64,000 nucleotides of DNA from Rhodocyclales bacterium (GTDB lineage Bacteria > Pseudomonadota > Gammaproteobacteria > Burkholderiales > Rhodocyclaceae), in NCBI GenBank assembly GCA_026399475.1, contig JAPLQY010000032.1, positions 62,001-126,000 on the forward strand, read 5' to 3'. The first letter of the stretch is position 1. The number at the start of each line of letters is the position of its first letter. Below, one piece after another: positions 42,561-52,227 of the stretch. The translations under genes and the position numbers were made by a program. The notes beneath the pieces were generated by a model. It did no database searches. It saw only the letters and a list, made by a program, of their open reading frames with translations, and had not been told where the DNA came from.

Positions 42561-45329
42561 TCAGCCGCTGTTGCGCAGGCCCGCTGCGACGCCGTTGATG
42601 GTCAGGTGAATGCCGCGCTGCACCCGATCGTCGGTCTCACCTGAGCGGTGGCGGCGCAGCAGCTCGATCTGGATGTGGTTCAGCGGGTCGAGGTAGGGAA
42701 AACGGTTGCGGATCGAACGTTTCAGCAGCGGGTTGCCGTCGAGCAGTTCACCTTGCCCGGTGATTGCCAGCAAGCCATCGATGGCGGCCTGCCACTCGGC
42801 CTTGAGCTGCGGGAAGATGCAGTTGCGCAGGTCTTCGTCCTTCACCAGCTGCGAGTAGCGTTCGGCAAGCGCGATGTCGCTTTTGCCCAGCACCATGTCC
42901 ATGTTCGACAACAGCGCGCGGAAAAAGCCCCACTCGCGATTCATCCGGACGAGCAGCGCCATTCCCGCTGCGCCATGTTTTTCCCGCCATGCCGCTACCG
43001 CCGCGCCGAAGCCGAACCAGCCGGGCAACATCAGGCGGCACTGCGCCCAGGAGAACACCCAGGGGATCGCGCGCAGGTCTTCGATGGACGTGGTTTTCTT
43101 GCGCGAGGCCGGCCGACTGCCGATGTTGAGCGCGGCGATTTCGGCAATCACGGTGGATTCCCAGAAATACTGCTCGAAGCCCGGTGTTTCGTAGACCATT
43201 CCGCGGTAGGCGGCAAAGGCCGTGGCCGAGAGTTCTTCCATTGCCGCCAGGAACTCGGGGCGCGGCGCATCGTGCTCATGCGCCAGCAATGTGGCTTCGA
43301 GCGTGGCGGCGGCGAGGATTTCCAGGTTGCGGCGGCCGAGTTCGGGGTTGGCATATTTCGAGGCGATTACTTCGCCCTGCTCGGTAATGCGGATCTGGCC
43401 TTGCACCGCGCCTTGCGGCTGCGCCAGGATGGCCTGATAGCTCGGGCCGCCGCCGCGGCCGACCGAGCCGCCGCGACCATGGAACAGGCGCAAGGTGATG
43501 CCATGGCGGGCGAATACCTCGGTCAATGCGATTTCCGCACGATATAGCGCCCAGCCGGAGGTCAGGAAGCCGCCGTCCTTGTTGCTGTCGGAGTAGCCGA
43601 GCATGCACTCCTGCAAGGCCTGGCGCGAACCGAGCAGTCGGTTGTAGAGCGGGATGGCCAGCAGCCGGTCCATGATCGGGCCGGCATTGGCGAGGTCGCC
43701 GATGGTTTCGAACAGCGGCACGATGTTCACGTCGAGCGCATGCTCCAGCGGCCGCAGCAGGCCGACTTCCTTCAACAGCACGGCGACTTCGAGAATGTCG
43801 GACACACCGTCCGTCTTGGAGATGATGACGTTCTCGATGGCGGCCTTGCCGTAGCGCTGGTGAATGCTGCGCGCGGTGTGGAAGATCGCCAGCTCGCCGC
43901 GGGTTTCCTCCGAGTAATCGATGCCGGGTGCGGCCAGCGGGCGTGGCGTTGCCAGTTCCTCCAGCAGCAATGCGATACGCGCATTTTCGTCGAGCGCCAG
44001 ATAGTCGGTGCCGGGGCGGGCGACGGCCAGCAGCTCGGCCACGGTGCGCGCATGCACATCCGAGTTCTGGCGCAGGTCGAGCGGGGCCAGGTGGAAGCCG
44101 AAAATCGCTACGGCATGACGCAGGCGGCGCAGGCGGCCACGGCCCAGCAGACCCGCCTTATGGCTGATCAGGGAGCGGTGCAATACGTCGAGATCGGCAG
44201 CGAATTCGGTGGCTGTGGCATAAGGCTCGGCCGGCGCTACTGCATGGCGCGGCGCTTCGAGATTGTCCAGTTGCAGGGCGGTCGCCGCCAGCCGCGCATA
44301 GAAGCCGGCGATGGCACGGCGATAGGGCTCGTCGAGGCGGTGCAGGCTGTGGTCGGGCGAAGCTTCGGCCAGGCGCATCAGCTCGACATTGGGCACCGAA
44401 ATCAGCGAGGTCGTGGTCGACAGTTCCGCGCCGAGCATGTGCAACTGGTCCAGCAGGTAGCCGATGGCCTTGCGGCTTTGTGCGCGCATCGCGCTGTCGA
44501 GGATCTGCGCCGTGACGAAAGGATTGCCGTCGCGATCACCGCCAATCCAGGAGCCGGGGTGCAGGAAAGGCGGCAATTCCGCCACGCCGCAATCCTTCCA
44601 GCCAGGGACGACCGCCGCCAGATGGTCTTCGCAGGCGTTATAGAGACGCGGCAGTTCGCGCAGAAACGTGGTGTCGTAGAAGGACAGTGCGTTATTGACC
44701 TCGTCCATCACCGAAAGCTTGGCCCGCCGCAGCATGCGGGTTTGCCACAGGCGCAGCACGGCGCGGCGCAGGGCTTCGGCGTGCTCGGCCTGTTCCTCCG
44801 GCGACAACTGGGTACGGTCGCGCTCGTCGAGCAGGCTCGCGATCTTCCACTGGCAGTCGAGAATGCTCTTGCGTTGCACTTCGGTCGGGTGCGCGGTCAG
44901 CACCGGCCGCACCTGGGCGTCGGCGAAGAACTTGCCCAAAACTCCGGCACCGATGCCGGCGTCGAGCGCACGTCGCAGCGAAAAGGCCAGGCTGCCTTCG
45001 CGTGGCGGCGAGCCGCCACAAGCATGCGCGCGCGCGCGTCGGATGTGGTGCTGGTCCTCGGCGATGTTCGCCAGGTGCGAGAAATAGCTGAAGGCGCGCA
45101 CCACCTGGTTGGTGCCGTCGCGTGGCAACTCGCGCAGCAAGGCTTCCATTTCCGCTCGCGCGGCGGGATCGTCATCGCGATGGAAGCGCAGGGCGAGCCG
45201 GCGGATTTCCTCGACTCGTTCAAACGTCGCGATGCCTTCCTGCTCGCGTACGGTGTCGCCGAGCAGGCGGCCTAGCAGGCGGATGTCGTCGCGCAGGGGC
45301 TGGTCTTTGTCTTGAGCGGGTGTAGTCAT
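42561..45329 (-). CDS. ppc: Phosphoenolpyruvate carboxylase
   Basis: The enzyme (922 residues from ATG 45329) carboxylates PEP to oxaloacetate to refill the citric acid cycle. It has the catalytic [13 protein letters not shown], the IGGDRDGNP loop, [18 protein letters not shown], and the glycine-rich [14 protein letters not shown]. An in-frame ATG at 45350 would add seven residues, but the alignment with family starts favours 45329. It is downstream of the amino acid ABC genes with a short gap, in line with carbon-nitrogen balance. Confidence 0.96.
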   Translation of the reverse strand: MTTPAQDKDQPLRDDIRLLGRLLGDTVREQEGIATFERVEEIRRLALRFHRDDDPAARAEMEALLRELPRDGTNQVVRAFSYFSHLANIAEDQHHIRRARAHACGGSPPREGSLAFSLRRALDAGIGAGVLGKFFADAQVRPVLTAHPTEVQRKSILDCQWKIASLLDERDRTQLSPEEQAEHAEALRRAVLRLWQTRMLRRAKLSVMDEVNNALSFYDTTFLRELPRLYNACEDHLAAVVPGWKDCGVAELPPFLHPGSWIGGDRDGNPFVTAQILDSAMRAQSRKAIGYLLDQLHMLGAELSTTTSLISVPNVELMRLAEASPDHSLHRLDEPYRRAIAGFYARLAATALQLDNLEAPRHAVAPAEPYATATEFAADLDVLHRSLISHKAGLLGRGRLRRLRHAVAIFGFHLAPLDLRQNSDVHARTVAELLAVARPGTDYLALDENARIALLLEELATPRPLAAPGIDYSEETRGELAIFHTARSIHQRYGKAAIENVIISKTDGVSDILEVAVLLKEVGLLRPLEHALDVNIVPLFETIGDLANAGPIMDRLLAIPLYNRLLGSRQALQECMLGYSDSNKDGGFLTSGWALYRAEIALTEVFARHGITLRLFHGRGGSVGRGGGPSYQAILAQPQGAVQGQIRITEQGEVIASKYANPELGRRNLEILAAATLEATLLAHEHDAPRPEFLAAMEELSATAFAAYRGMVYETPGFEQYFWESTVIAEIAALNIGSRPASRKKTTSIEDLRAIPWVFSWAQCRLMLPGWFGFGAAVAAWREKHGAAGMALLVRMNREWGFFRALLSNMDMVLGKSDIALAERYSQLVKDEDLRNCIFPQLKAEWQAAIDGLLAITGQGELLDGNPLLKRSIRNRFPYLDPLNHIQIELLRRHRSGETDDRVQRGIHLTINGVAAGLRNSG

Positions 45330-45368
45330 AATGGATTTCAGCGTCCGCACCTCCGGTGCGCCGGCTTG

Positions 45369-46097
45369 TTAGTGAGACAGTATCTTCGACAGGAAAAGTT
45401 GCGCACGCTCGGAGCGGGGCGTGCCGAAGAACTCGTCCTTGGTCGCATCTTCAACGATCGCACCCTGATCCATGAAGATCACGCGATGGGCAACCTTGCG
45501 GGCGAAGCCCATTTCGTGCGATACGCACATCATGGTCATGCCTTCCCTGGCCAGCTCGACCATGACATCGAGCACCTCATTGATCATCTCGGGATCGAGC
45601 GCCGACGTCGGTTCGTCGAACAGCATGCAGATCGGGTCCATGCACAGCGCGCGGGCGATGGCTACCCGCTGCTGCTGGCCACCGGATAGCTGGCCGGGAA
45701 ACTTGTGCGAATGCATTTTGAGGCCGACGCGGTCGAGCAGAGCCATGCCCTTCTGATCCGCCTCGTCCTTCGAGCGCCCGAGCACCTTGATCTGGGCGAC
45801 GGTCAGATTCTCGGTGATGCTCATGTGCGGGAAAAGCTCGAAGTGCTGAAACACCATGCCGACGTGCGCGCGCAGCGTCGACAAGTTGGTTTTTGGATCG
45901 CCGACCGAGATGCCATTGACGACAATCTCGCCCTGCTGGAAGGGTTCGAGCCCGTTAACGCACTTGATGAGCGTCGATTTTCCGGAGCCGGAAGGCCCGC
46001 AGACAACGATGACCTCGCCTTTTTTGACCTCGGTCGAGCAGTCATTGAGCACCTGGAAGCTGCCGTAGTGTTTGCTGACCTTGCGGATTGAAATCAT
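45369..46097 (-). CDS. gltL: Glutamate/aspartate-type ABC importer, ATP-binding subunit
   Basis: The 242-residue ATPase has Walker [12 protein letters not shown], signature [15 protein letters not shown] and Walker [14 protein letters not shown], with the sequence pattern of polar amino acid importers (GlnQ/GltL). It drives uptake together with the two permeases and the binding protein upstream. The ATG at 46097 overlaps the permease stop by 4 bp; the frame is open further upstream. Confidence 0.95.
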   Translation of the reverse strand: MISIRKVSKHYGSFQVLNDCSTEVKKGEVIVVCGPSGSGKSTLIKCVNGLEPFQQGEIVVNGISVGDPKTNLSTLRAHVGMVFQHFELFPHMSITENLTVAQIKVLGRSKDEADQKGMALLDRVGLKMHSHKFPGQLSGGQQQRVAIARALCMDPICMLFDEPTSALDPEMINEVLDVMVELAREGMTMMCVSHEMGFARKVAHRVIFMDQGAIVEDATKDEFFGTPRSERAQLFLSKILSH

Positions 46098-46774
46098 GCG
46101 CTTACCTTCTTGCGGAAGTATTTGACCAGCAGGGATGCCGAATAGCAGATGACGAAATAGACGGCACCGGCGAACAGCAGAAGTTCGACGAGCCGGCCAT
46201 CGCGGTCGCCGACCTTGTAGGCAGCGCCGAAGAAGTCGGCCAGGGCGCTGACATAGACCAGCGAAGTATCCTGGAACAGGATGATGGCCTGGGTCAGCAA
46301 GAGCGGCACCATGTTGCGGAAGGCCTGCGGCAGCACCACCAGACGCATCGCCTGGCCATAGCTCATGCCGAGCGCGTAGGCCGCCGCAACCTGCCCCCTG
46401 GGTACGCTCTGGATTCCCGCGCGAATGATTTCGGCATAGTACGCGGACTCGAACAGCGCGAAGCCGACCATCGCCGAGGCCAGCCGCATGTCGCTGCCGG
46501 GCGCCAGGCCAAGCATGCCTTCGAGCAGTCGCGGCACGATGAGGAAGAACCACAGCAGCACCATCAGCAGCGGTATCGAACGAAACAGGTTGATGTAGCC
46601 GGCGGCAAACCACGACAGCAGGGGCGAGGCCGACAGCCGCATCATCGCCAGCAGCGTGCCCCAGACAATGCCGACGGCGATGGCGGTGAGCGTGATCTCC
46701 AGCGTGATTTTCATGCCGACCCACAGAAAGGGCAGCGCGCCGGGAATCGAAGACCAGTCGAACTCGTAGCTCAT
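46094..46774 (-). CDS. gltK: Glutamate/aspartate-type ABC importer, permease (GltK)
   Basis: The 226-residue membrane subunit has about five helices and the cytoplasmic coupling loop [21 protein letters not shown], the EAA motif of the HisM/GltK class. The ATG at 46774 ([10 protein letters not shown]) is chosen over an upstream start in frame, which overlaps the other permease. It pairs with GltJ and GltL. Confidence 0.93.
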   Translation of the reverse strand: MSYEFDWSSIPGALPFLWVGMKITLEITLTAIAVGIVWGTLLAMMRLSASPLLSWFAAGYINLFRSIPLLMVLLWFFLIVPRLLEGMLGLAPGSDMRLASAMVGFALFESAYYAEIIRAGIQSVPRGQVAAAYALGMSYGQAMRLVVLPQAFRNMVPLLLTQAIILFQDTSLVYVSALADFFGAAYKVGDRDGRLVELLLFAGAVYFVICYSASLLVKYFRKKVSA

Positions 46775-46784
46775 GGGCGACCCG

Positions 46785-47522
46785 TCATTTTCCGCCGATG
46801 TAGCCCGGCACACGGACTTTCTGCTCGACCCGGTGCATTGCCGCCATGACCACGACGTTGATGAGCATGTAAAACACGGTTACGGCGATGAAGGATTCAT
46901 AGGGTTGCGCGGTGTAGTCGACCAGCTGCCGGCCTTGCGCTGCGAGTTCGAGCAGGCCGATGGTCGAGGCGACGGCGGAGTTCTTGAAGATGTTGAGAAA
47001 CTCCGAGGTCAGTGGCGGCACGATCAGGCGCAAGGCCATCGGCAGCATGACGTAGCGGTAGGTTTGTGGCAGGGTCAGGCCGAGCGCAAGGCCGGCGTTT
47101 TTCTGTCCCGCCGGCAGGGAGTTGATGCCGGAGCGTACCTGTTCGCAGACGCGGGCGCTGGTGAAGAAACCGAGGCAGACAAAAGCGGCGAGGAACTGCT
47201 GCGCCAGGGGGTTCATCTGCTTGTACGCATCACCCCAGGCCTGCGGCAGCAACTCGGGCAGGACGAAATACCAGATGAACAACTGCACCAGCAGCGGCAC
47301 GTTGCGGAACAGCTCGACATACGCTGCTGCGACGCCGGACCACAACCGGCTCGGCACGGTGCGCAGCACGCCCATCAGCGCACCCAGCACCAGGGCCATG
47401 ATCCAGGACGAGAGCGAGAGCGCGATCGTCATCTTCAGTCCCGCCAGCATCCAGCCGAGATAGGTACTCTCGCCGGAAGCGGCGGGCTGGAGGAAGACCT
47501 CCCAGTGCCAGGCGTAGGTCAC
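46785..47522 (-). CDS. gltJ: Glutamate/aspartate-type ABC importer, permease (GltJ)
   Basis: The 245-residue membrane subunit matches Glt[21 protein letters not shown] at the N-terminus (absent from GltK), [19 protein letters not shown], and the EAA-like loop [19 protein letters not shown]. It follows the binding protein by 12 bp. Confidence 0.94.
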   Translation of the reverse strand: MTYAWHWEVFLQPAASGESTYLGWMLAGLKMTIALSLSSWIMALVLGALMGVLRTVPSRLWSGVAAAYVELFRNVPLLVQLFIWYFVLPELLPQAWGDAYKQMNPLAQQFLAAFVCLGFFTSARVCEQVRSGINSLPAGQKNAGLALGLTLPQTYRYVMLPMALRLIVPPLTSEFLNIFKNSAVASTIGLLELAAQGRQLVDYTAQPYESFIAVTVFYMLINVVVMAAMHRVEQKVRVPGYIGGK

Positions 47523-47534
47523 GTTCTTGCGCGA

Positions 47535-48428
47535 TTATTCGAAGGCCTTGTCGTTCGGGTTCTTGTAGAGCGCTTTCATGTCTTCCGAGAGCGGGAAGTT
47601 GAGGTTCAGGCCCTTGGGCGGGATCGGGTCCATGAACCATTTTGCGTAGATTTTCTCGGCCTCGCCGGAGGCCATGACCCTGGCGATGGCGGAGTCGACG
47701 ATCTTCTTGAAAGCGGCATCATCCTTCGGCAGCATGCAACCGTAGGCCTCGCGGGATTGCGGGGTGCCGACCACGACCCAGTCGCCGGGCTTCTTCGCCT
47801 TGGCGAGTTCGCCGTAGAGCAGCGCGTCGTCCATCATGAAGGCGACGGCGCGGCCGGTTTCGAGCGTCAGGAAGGATTCGCCGTGGTCCTTGGCGGAGAT
47901 GATGCTCATGCCGAGCTTCTTCTCGTCGTTCATCCTGCGCAGCAGGCGCTCGGAGGTGGTGCCGGCGGTCGTCACGACGTTCTTGCCGGCCAGATCGGGA
48001 AAGTCCTTGATGCCCGAAGTGGTCTTTGCCAGCAGGCGTGTGCCGATGATGAAAATGGTATTGGAGAAGGACACCTGTTTTTGCCGCTCGGTATTGTTGG
48101 TGGTCGAGCCGCACTCGATGTCGATGGTGCCGTTCTGGATCAGCGAGATACGGTTCTGCGAAGTAACCGGCACCAGTTTGGTTTGCAGGGCGGGCAGCTT
48201 CAGTTCTGCCTTGATCGCCGCGACGGCCTTGAGCATGATTTCCTGCGAATAGCCGATCACCTGCTGCTTGTCGTCGTAGTAGGAGAAGGGAATCGAGGAT
48301 TCGCGGTGGCCGAGGGAAATGCTGCCGTTGTCTTTCAGCTTCTTTAGCGTGCCGCCCGGCTCCTGGGCCAGCGCGGGCAAAGCGAGGGTCGTCAGGGTGA
48401 TGAAAACAGCAATTGCGCGACGGATCAT
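47535..48428 (-). CDS. gltI: Glutamate/aspartate-type periplasmic binding protein
   Basis: The 297-residue protein has a signal peptide (cut after about residue 21, LPALA-QE) and the family 3 binding-protein pattern (GSISLGHRESSIPFSYYDDK; IDIECGSTTNNTERQKQVSFS). It captures an acidic amino acid, probably glutamate or aspartate, for GltJKL. It begins 22 bp after the Atm1-type gene, so the two may share a transcript. Confidence 0.94.
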   Translation of the reverse strand: MIRRAIAVFITLTTLALPALAQEPGGTLKKLKDNGSISLGHRESSIPFSYYDDKQQVIGYSQEIMLKAVAAIKAELKLPALQTKLVPVTSQNRISLIQNGTIDIECGSTTNNTERQKQVSFSNTIFIIGTRLLAKTTSGIKDFPDLAGKNVVTTAGTTSERLLRRMNDEKKLGMSIISAKDHGESFLTLETGRAVAFMMDDALLYGELAKAKKPGDWVVVGTPQSREAYGCMLPKDDAAFKKIVDSAIARVMASGEAEKIYAKWFMDPIPPKGLNLNFPLSEDMKALYKNPNDKAFE

Positions 48429-48450
48429 GGCGGTCTCCTGTAATTATTGG

Positions 48451-50286
48451 TCAGGCGTCGATCAAGTTTTCCTGCTGTTGCAACGCCCACATCTGCGAGT
48501 ATAGGGCACCACGCTCAAGCAATGCGCGATGGGCGCCGCGTTCGACAATGCGTCCGGCATCGAGCACCAGGATTTCGTCGGCGTTCATCACGGTGGATAG
48601 CCGGTGCGCGATGATCAGCGTGGTGCGGCCGACGGCTGCCAGGTCCAGTTCGGCCTGGATGGCCTTTTCGGTCTTGGAGTCGAGTGCCGAGGTGGCTTCA
48701 TCGAAGATCAATATAGGCGGGTTCTTCAGCAGCGCGCGGGCGATGGCCACGCGCTGCTTTTCGCCGCCGGAGAGTTTCAGGCCGCGCTCGCCGACACGGG
48801 TTTGATAGCCCTCGGGCAGCGCTTCTATGAAGTCGTGGATGTGCGCGGCCCTGGCGGCGGCGATGACCTCTTCGCGCGGGGCCTGGGGTCGGCCGTACTG
48901 GATGTTGTAGAAGATCGTGTCGTTGAACAGCACCGTGTCCTGCGGCACGATGCCGATCGCCGCCCGCACCGAGGTCTGCTGCAGGGCGCGCAGGTCCGAG
49001 CCGTTGATCCTGACCGAGCCTGCGGTGGTGTCATAGAAGCGGAACAGCAGCCGCGCCAGGGTCGACTTGCCGGAGCCGCTGTGACCCACTACCGCGACCG
49101 TCTTGCCGGCGCCCACCTTGAAATCGACATCGAACAGGATCTGCCGGTTGGCCTCGTAGGCGAAGCCGACGCGCTCGAACTCGATTTCACACGGACCGCT
49201 TTCACCGCTGGCAAACAGCGGCCGTGCATCCGGCGCATCCTGGATCTCGCGGTTCTTGCCGAGCAGCGAGAACATGCGCTCGATGTCGGTCAGCGACTGG
49301 CGAATCTCGCGATACAGCACGCCAAGGTGGTTGAGCGGCATGTAGAGCTGGATCAGGAAGGCATTCACCAGCACGATGTCGCCCACGGTCATGTTGCCGG
49401 CGGCGACGCCGATTGCGGCGCGCCACATCATCAGCGACACGCCGCTGGCGATGATCAGCGACTGGCCGAGATTCAGCCAGGACAGCGAAATCTGGCTGCG
49501 GACCTGCGCCGCCTCCCATTTCTGCATCTGCTCGTCGTAGCGGTCGTGCTCCCAGCGCTCGTTGTTGAAATACTTGACCGTCTCGAAATTGATCAGGCTG
49601 TCGACGGCGCGCACGTTGGCCGCGGAATCCAGTTCATTCACCTCGCGCCGCAAGACCGTGCGCCAGTTGGTGACGATGATGGTGAAGATGACATAGATCA
49701 CCAGCGTGGTGACCGTGATCAACGTGAAGTCCCTGTCGTAGCGAACCGCCAGGATGCCCAGCACCAGCGTGATTTCCACGAGTGTGGGCAGTATCGAATA
49801 AAGCGTGTAGCTGATCAGCGAGCCGATCGAGCGCGTGCCGCGTTCGATGTCGCGCGTCAGGCCGCCGGTCTGGCGATCGAGGTGAAAGCGCAGCGAGAGC
49901 GCATGCAGGTGTTCGAAGACCTGCAGCGTAATGGTGCGCACCGCACGCTGGGTGACACGGGCAAAGAATATTTCGCGCAGTTCTGTGAATAGCGCCGTGG
50001 AAAAACGCAGCGCGCCGTAGGCGGCCAGCAGACCCAAAGGGACCAGCAGCACGGCCTGCTCCAGCGTGCTGGCGCCGGGCAGGGTGAAGGTGTCGATGAT
50101 GTCCTTGACCACCAGCGGCACCGCGACATTGGTCAGCTTCGCCAGCAGCAGGCAGCACAGCGCAAAAACCACGCGGCCCTTCCATGCCCACAGGTAGGGC
50201 AGCAGGGTCTGGACGGTTTGCCAGTCGTGGCGGGTATCGGGGATCGGGCCCGGCAGGGCCATGGTGGGAGGAGTGCGACGCATCAT
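48451..50286 (-). CDS. Atm1-type ABC exporter (half transporter)
   Basis: The 611-residue protein has six membrane helices (residues about 35-330) and a nucleotide-binding domain with Walker [15 protein letters not shown], signature [15 protein letters not shown] and Walker B ILIFDEATSALD. It resembles the bacterial Atm1/HMT1 group that exports glutathione-linked metals or sulfur compounds as homodimers. A GST gene lies divergently next to it, in keeping with a glutathione link, though that is inference. Confidence 0.9.
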   Translation of the reverse strand: MMRRTPPTMALPGPIPDTRHDWQTVQTLLPYLWAWKGRVVFALCCLLLAKLTNVAVPLVVKDIIDTFTLPGASTLEQAVLLVPLGLLAAYGALRFSTALFTELREIFFARVTQRAVRTITLQVFEHLHALSLRFHLDRQTGGLTRDIERGTRSIGSLISYTLYSILPTLVEITLVLGILAVRYDRDFTLITVTTLVIYVIFTIIVTNWRTVLRREVNELDSAANVRAVDSLINFETVKYFNNERWEHDRYDEQMQKWEAAQVRSQISLSWLNLGQSLIIASGVSLMMWRAAIGVAAGNMTVGDIVLVNAFLIQLYMPLNHLGVLYREIRQSLTDIERMFSLLGKNREIQDAPDARPLFASGESGPCEIEFERVGFAYEANRQILFDVDFKVGAGKTVAVVGHSGSGKSTLARLLFRFYDTTAGSVRINGSDLRALQQTSVRAAIGIVPQDTVLFNDTIFYNIQYGRPQAPREEVIAAARAAHIHDFIEALPEGYQTRVGERGLKLSGGEKQRVAIARALLKNPPILIFDEATSALDSKTEKAIQAELDLAAVGRTTLIIAHRLSTVMNADEILVLDAGRIVERGAHRALLERGALYSQMWALQQQENLIDA

Positions 50287-50398
50287 GCTTCGATTCTAAC
50301 AACTTGGCGCGGTGCCAATCCCGATGGCGCGCGCGGCCTGCCCGCCAATGCGGAAATGATTGTCGCGGGGGCGCCGCGCGCTGTCTATACTAGGCACC

Positions 50399-51085
50399 AT
50401 GATCACCGTCCACCATCTCGAAACCTCGCGCTCGCAGCGTGTTTTGTGGCTGCTCGAAGAACTCGGCGTGCCTTACGAGATCAAGCGCTACCAGCGCAAC
50501 CCGGTTACTCGCCTGGCGCCGCCGGAGTTGCGCGCCGTGCATCCACTGGGCAAGTCGCCGGTTATTTCCGACGGTGACCTGACGATCGCCGAGTCGGGCG
50601 CGATACTCGAATACCTGGTCGAGCGCTATGGGGACCAGGGCAAGGGGGACGTAGCAAACCTGCAGCCCGCCGCCGGCACGCCGGGTTACCGGCAGTGCCG
50701 CTTCTGGATGCATTACGCCGAAGGCTCGCTGATGAACTGGCTGGTGATGAAGCTGGTGTTCATGAGCATTCCCAAGCAGCCGATGCCGTTTTTCGTGAGG
50801 CCGATTGCGCGCAAGATATGTAGCGGAGTGCTGGCGAAACTGGTAGACCCGAACGTCGCTACTGCCATGAAGTTCATGGAAGAGCACCTCGCCGCGTACC
50901 GATGGTTTGCCGGCGACCAGATCTCGCTGGCGGATTTCCAGATGAGCTTTGCCGTCGAGGCCGCATTGTCGCGCGCCGGCAATGGCCGCTTTCCGCAGTT
51001 GCAGGCCTACCAGGCCAGAATGGTCGCCCGGCCCGCCTATCAGCGTGCCATCGCCAAGGGTGGCCCGGTGCTCATGTCGGCCTAG
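50399..51085 (+). CDS. Glutathione S-transferase family protein
   Basis: The 228-residue protein has a thioredoxin-like N-terminal domain (TVHHLETSRSQRVLWLLEEL; HPLGKSPVI; ESGAILEYL) and a helical C-terminal domain (WFAGDQISLADFQMSF). It should conjugate or reduce substrates with glutathione. The ATG at 50399 is preferred over an upstream in-frame start because it begins the family fold. It is divergent from the Atm1-type gene. Confidence 0.92.
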   Translation: MITVHHLETSRSQRVLWLLEELGVPYEIKRYQRNPVTRLAPPELRAVHPLGKSPVISDGDLTIAESGAILEYLVERYGDQGKGDVANLQPAAGTPGYRQCRFWMHYAEGSLMNWLVMKLVFMSIPKQPMPFFVRPIARKICSGVLAKLVDPNVATAMKFMEEHLAAYRWFAGDQISLADFQMSFAVEAALSRAGNGRFPQLQAYQARMVARPAYQRAIAKGGPVLMSA

Positions 51086-51149
51086 GTCGCTGCGTTCTTG
51101 CCCGCCGCTGCCAGCCAGCGGCTGTGTCGTTTCTTTCAAAGGTCTTTGC

Positions 51150-51644
51150 ATGCACCCGATCCATGATGTGGATGTACTTCTTCTGATGGCGACCGCGCTC
51201 GCTTCCAAACGGCGCGCGGCGGAACTTGCCGAAATCATGGCTGCGGCGGACCTGTTGCACGGCTCGATTCCGCTCGACGTGGATATGGTGTCGGCGTTTC
51301 TGCGGCTGTCCACGAACGCGTTGATCAGCGAAGAGGCCGGCCGCTTCACGCTGACGCCAGAGGCCCTGGAGTTCATGGCCGGAGTGCCTCGCAAGAGAAA
51401 GGCCGAGCCGGCAGAACGCCTGCTCGCCATCAAGCAGGAGCTTGCCGGCTACGCTCCCAGGGTCGAAGGCGCGGCGATCCGGCTCGCAACGGAACAGGTG
51501 AGCGCCGCCATTCTGGCGCACCGGACTTTTCTGAAGGGCCCGGGCAGGAACATGCTGGTACCCAAGCCCAAGGCCGCGGTAGACAAGGCCAGGCGCCCCG
51601 GCCAGTGGCGCAAGCTCGATAGCGGGCGCCGTTCCAGGGCTTAA
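51150..51644 (+). CDS. Conserved-looking protein of unknown function
   Basis: From ATG 51150 the product is 164 residues, rich in Ala, Arg and Leu, with helical stretches (LLLMATALASKRRAAELAEIM; SAFLRLSTNALISEE) that could form a small helix bundle or a winged-helix-like part, and a basic tail (KAAVDKARRPGQWRK). No signal peptide or membrane segment is seen. I do not recognise the family. Its stop overlaps the convergent metallopeptidase stop by 4 bp. Confidence 0.68.
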   Translation: MHPIHDVDVLLLMATALASKRRAAELAEIMAAADLLHGSIPLDVDMVSAFLRLSTNALISEEAGRFTLTPEALEFMAGVPRKRKAEPAERLLAIKQELAGYAPRVEGAAIRLATEQVSAAILAHRTFLKGPGRNMLVPKPKAAVDKARRPGQWRKLDSGRRSRA

Positions 51645-52189
51645 CCTGTATCGGCTGTGACGGCTGTGACGGCCGCCCACAGCGGCCGGCCGGTCGCTTC
51701 CAGGTTGCTGAGGTAGGCGAGCAGGTCGAACTCCAGCTGGTGGTAGTCGGGTTCCATGTGCCGGCACAGCTGATAAAAAGCCTTGTCGTGCTCGCGTTCC
51801 TTGAGGTGGGCGAGCTCATGCACCACGATCATGCGCAGGAAGGCCAGCGGCACTTCGCGGAACAGGCTTGAAATCCGGATCTCGCGCTTGGCCTTGAGCT
51901 TCTGGCCCTGCACCCGCGAGATGCTGGTATGCGTGCCCAGCGCGTTGCGGACCACATGCAGCCTGCTGTCGAAGTAAACCTTGCTCAGCTGCCCGGCGTT
52001 GCGCAGAAACGCGCCTTTTATGGTCACGACGTAGTCATGCAGCGCAGTGTCGGTACGTACCGCGTGCGGCAGCGGATATTTTCTCAGCAGCATCTCGGCC
52101 AGCAGGCCTTGTTCTATCAGGCGCCGCACTTCCGCGGCAAGATCGGCAGGGTAGCCGGACAGGTAATCCGGCGCGGGCTTTTTTCGCAT
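51641..52189 (-). CDS. YgjP-like zinc metallopeptidase
   Basis: The 182-residue protein carries the zinc-binding HELAH (residues 124-128) and a further histidine in EREHDKAFY (His134), the layout of the YgjP/WLM group of predicted metalloproteases. The fold start (AFLRNAGQLSKVYFDSRLHVVRN) differs slightly from classical YgjP. Target unknown. It has no signal peptide and should act in the cytoplasm. It lies 38 bp downstream of the FapA gene. Confidence 0.86.
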   Translation of the reverse strand: MRKKPAPDYLSGYPADLAAEVRRLIEQGLLAEMLLRKYPLPHAVRTDTALHDYVVTIKGAFLRNAGQLSKVYFDSRLHVVRNALGTHTSISRVQGQKLKAKREIRISSLFREVPLAFLRMIVVHELAHLKEREHDKAFYQLCRHMEPDYHQLEFDLLAYLSNLEATGRPLWAAVTAVTADTG

Positions 52190-52227
52190 CGGGGGATTGG
52201 TTGCGCGGACGGCCTTGAGGAGCAGTT

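Noticed and set aside
43740..45275. Open frame of 511 codons on the plus strand across ppc
   Set aside because: It is a shadow of ppc, rich in Gln, Arg and Gly with no domain.
46773..48347. Open frame of 524 codons opposite gltJ and gltI
   Set aside because: It crosses two well-supported genes on the other strand and has biased His/Gln/Gly content typical of reverse frames.
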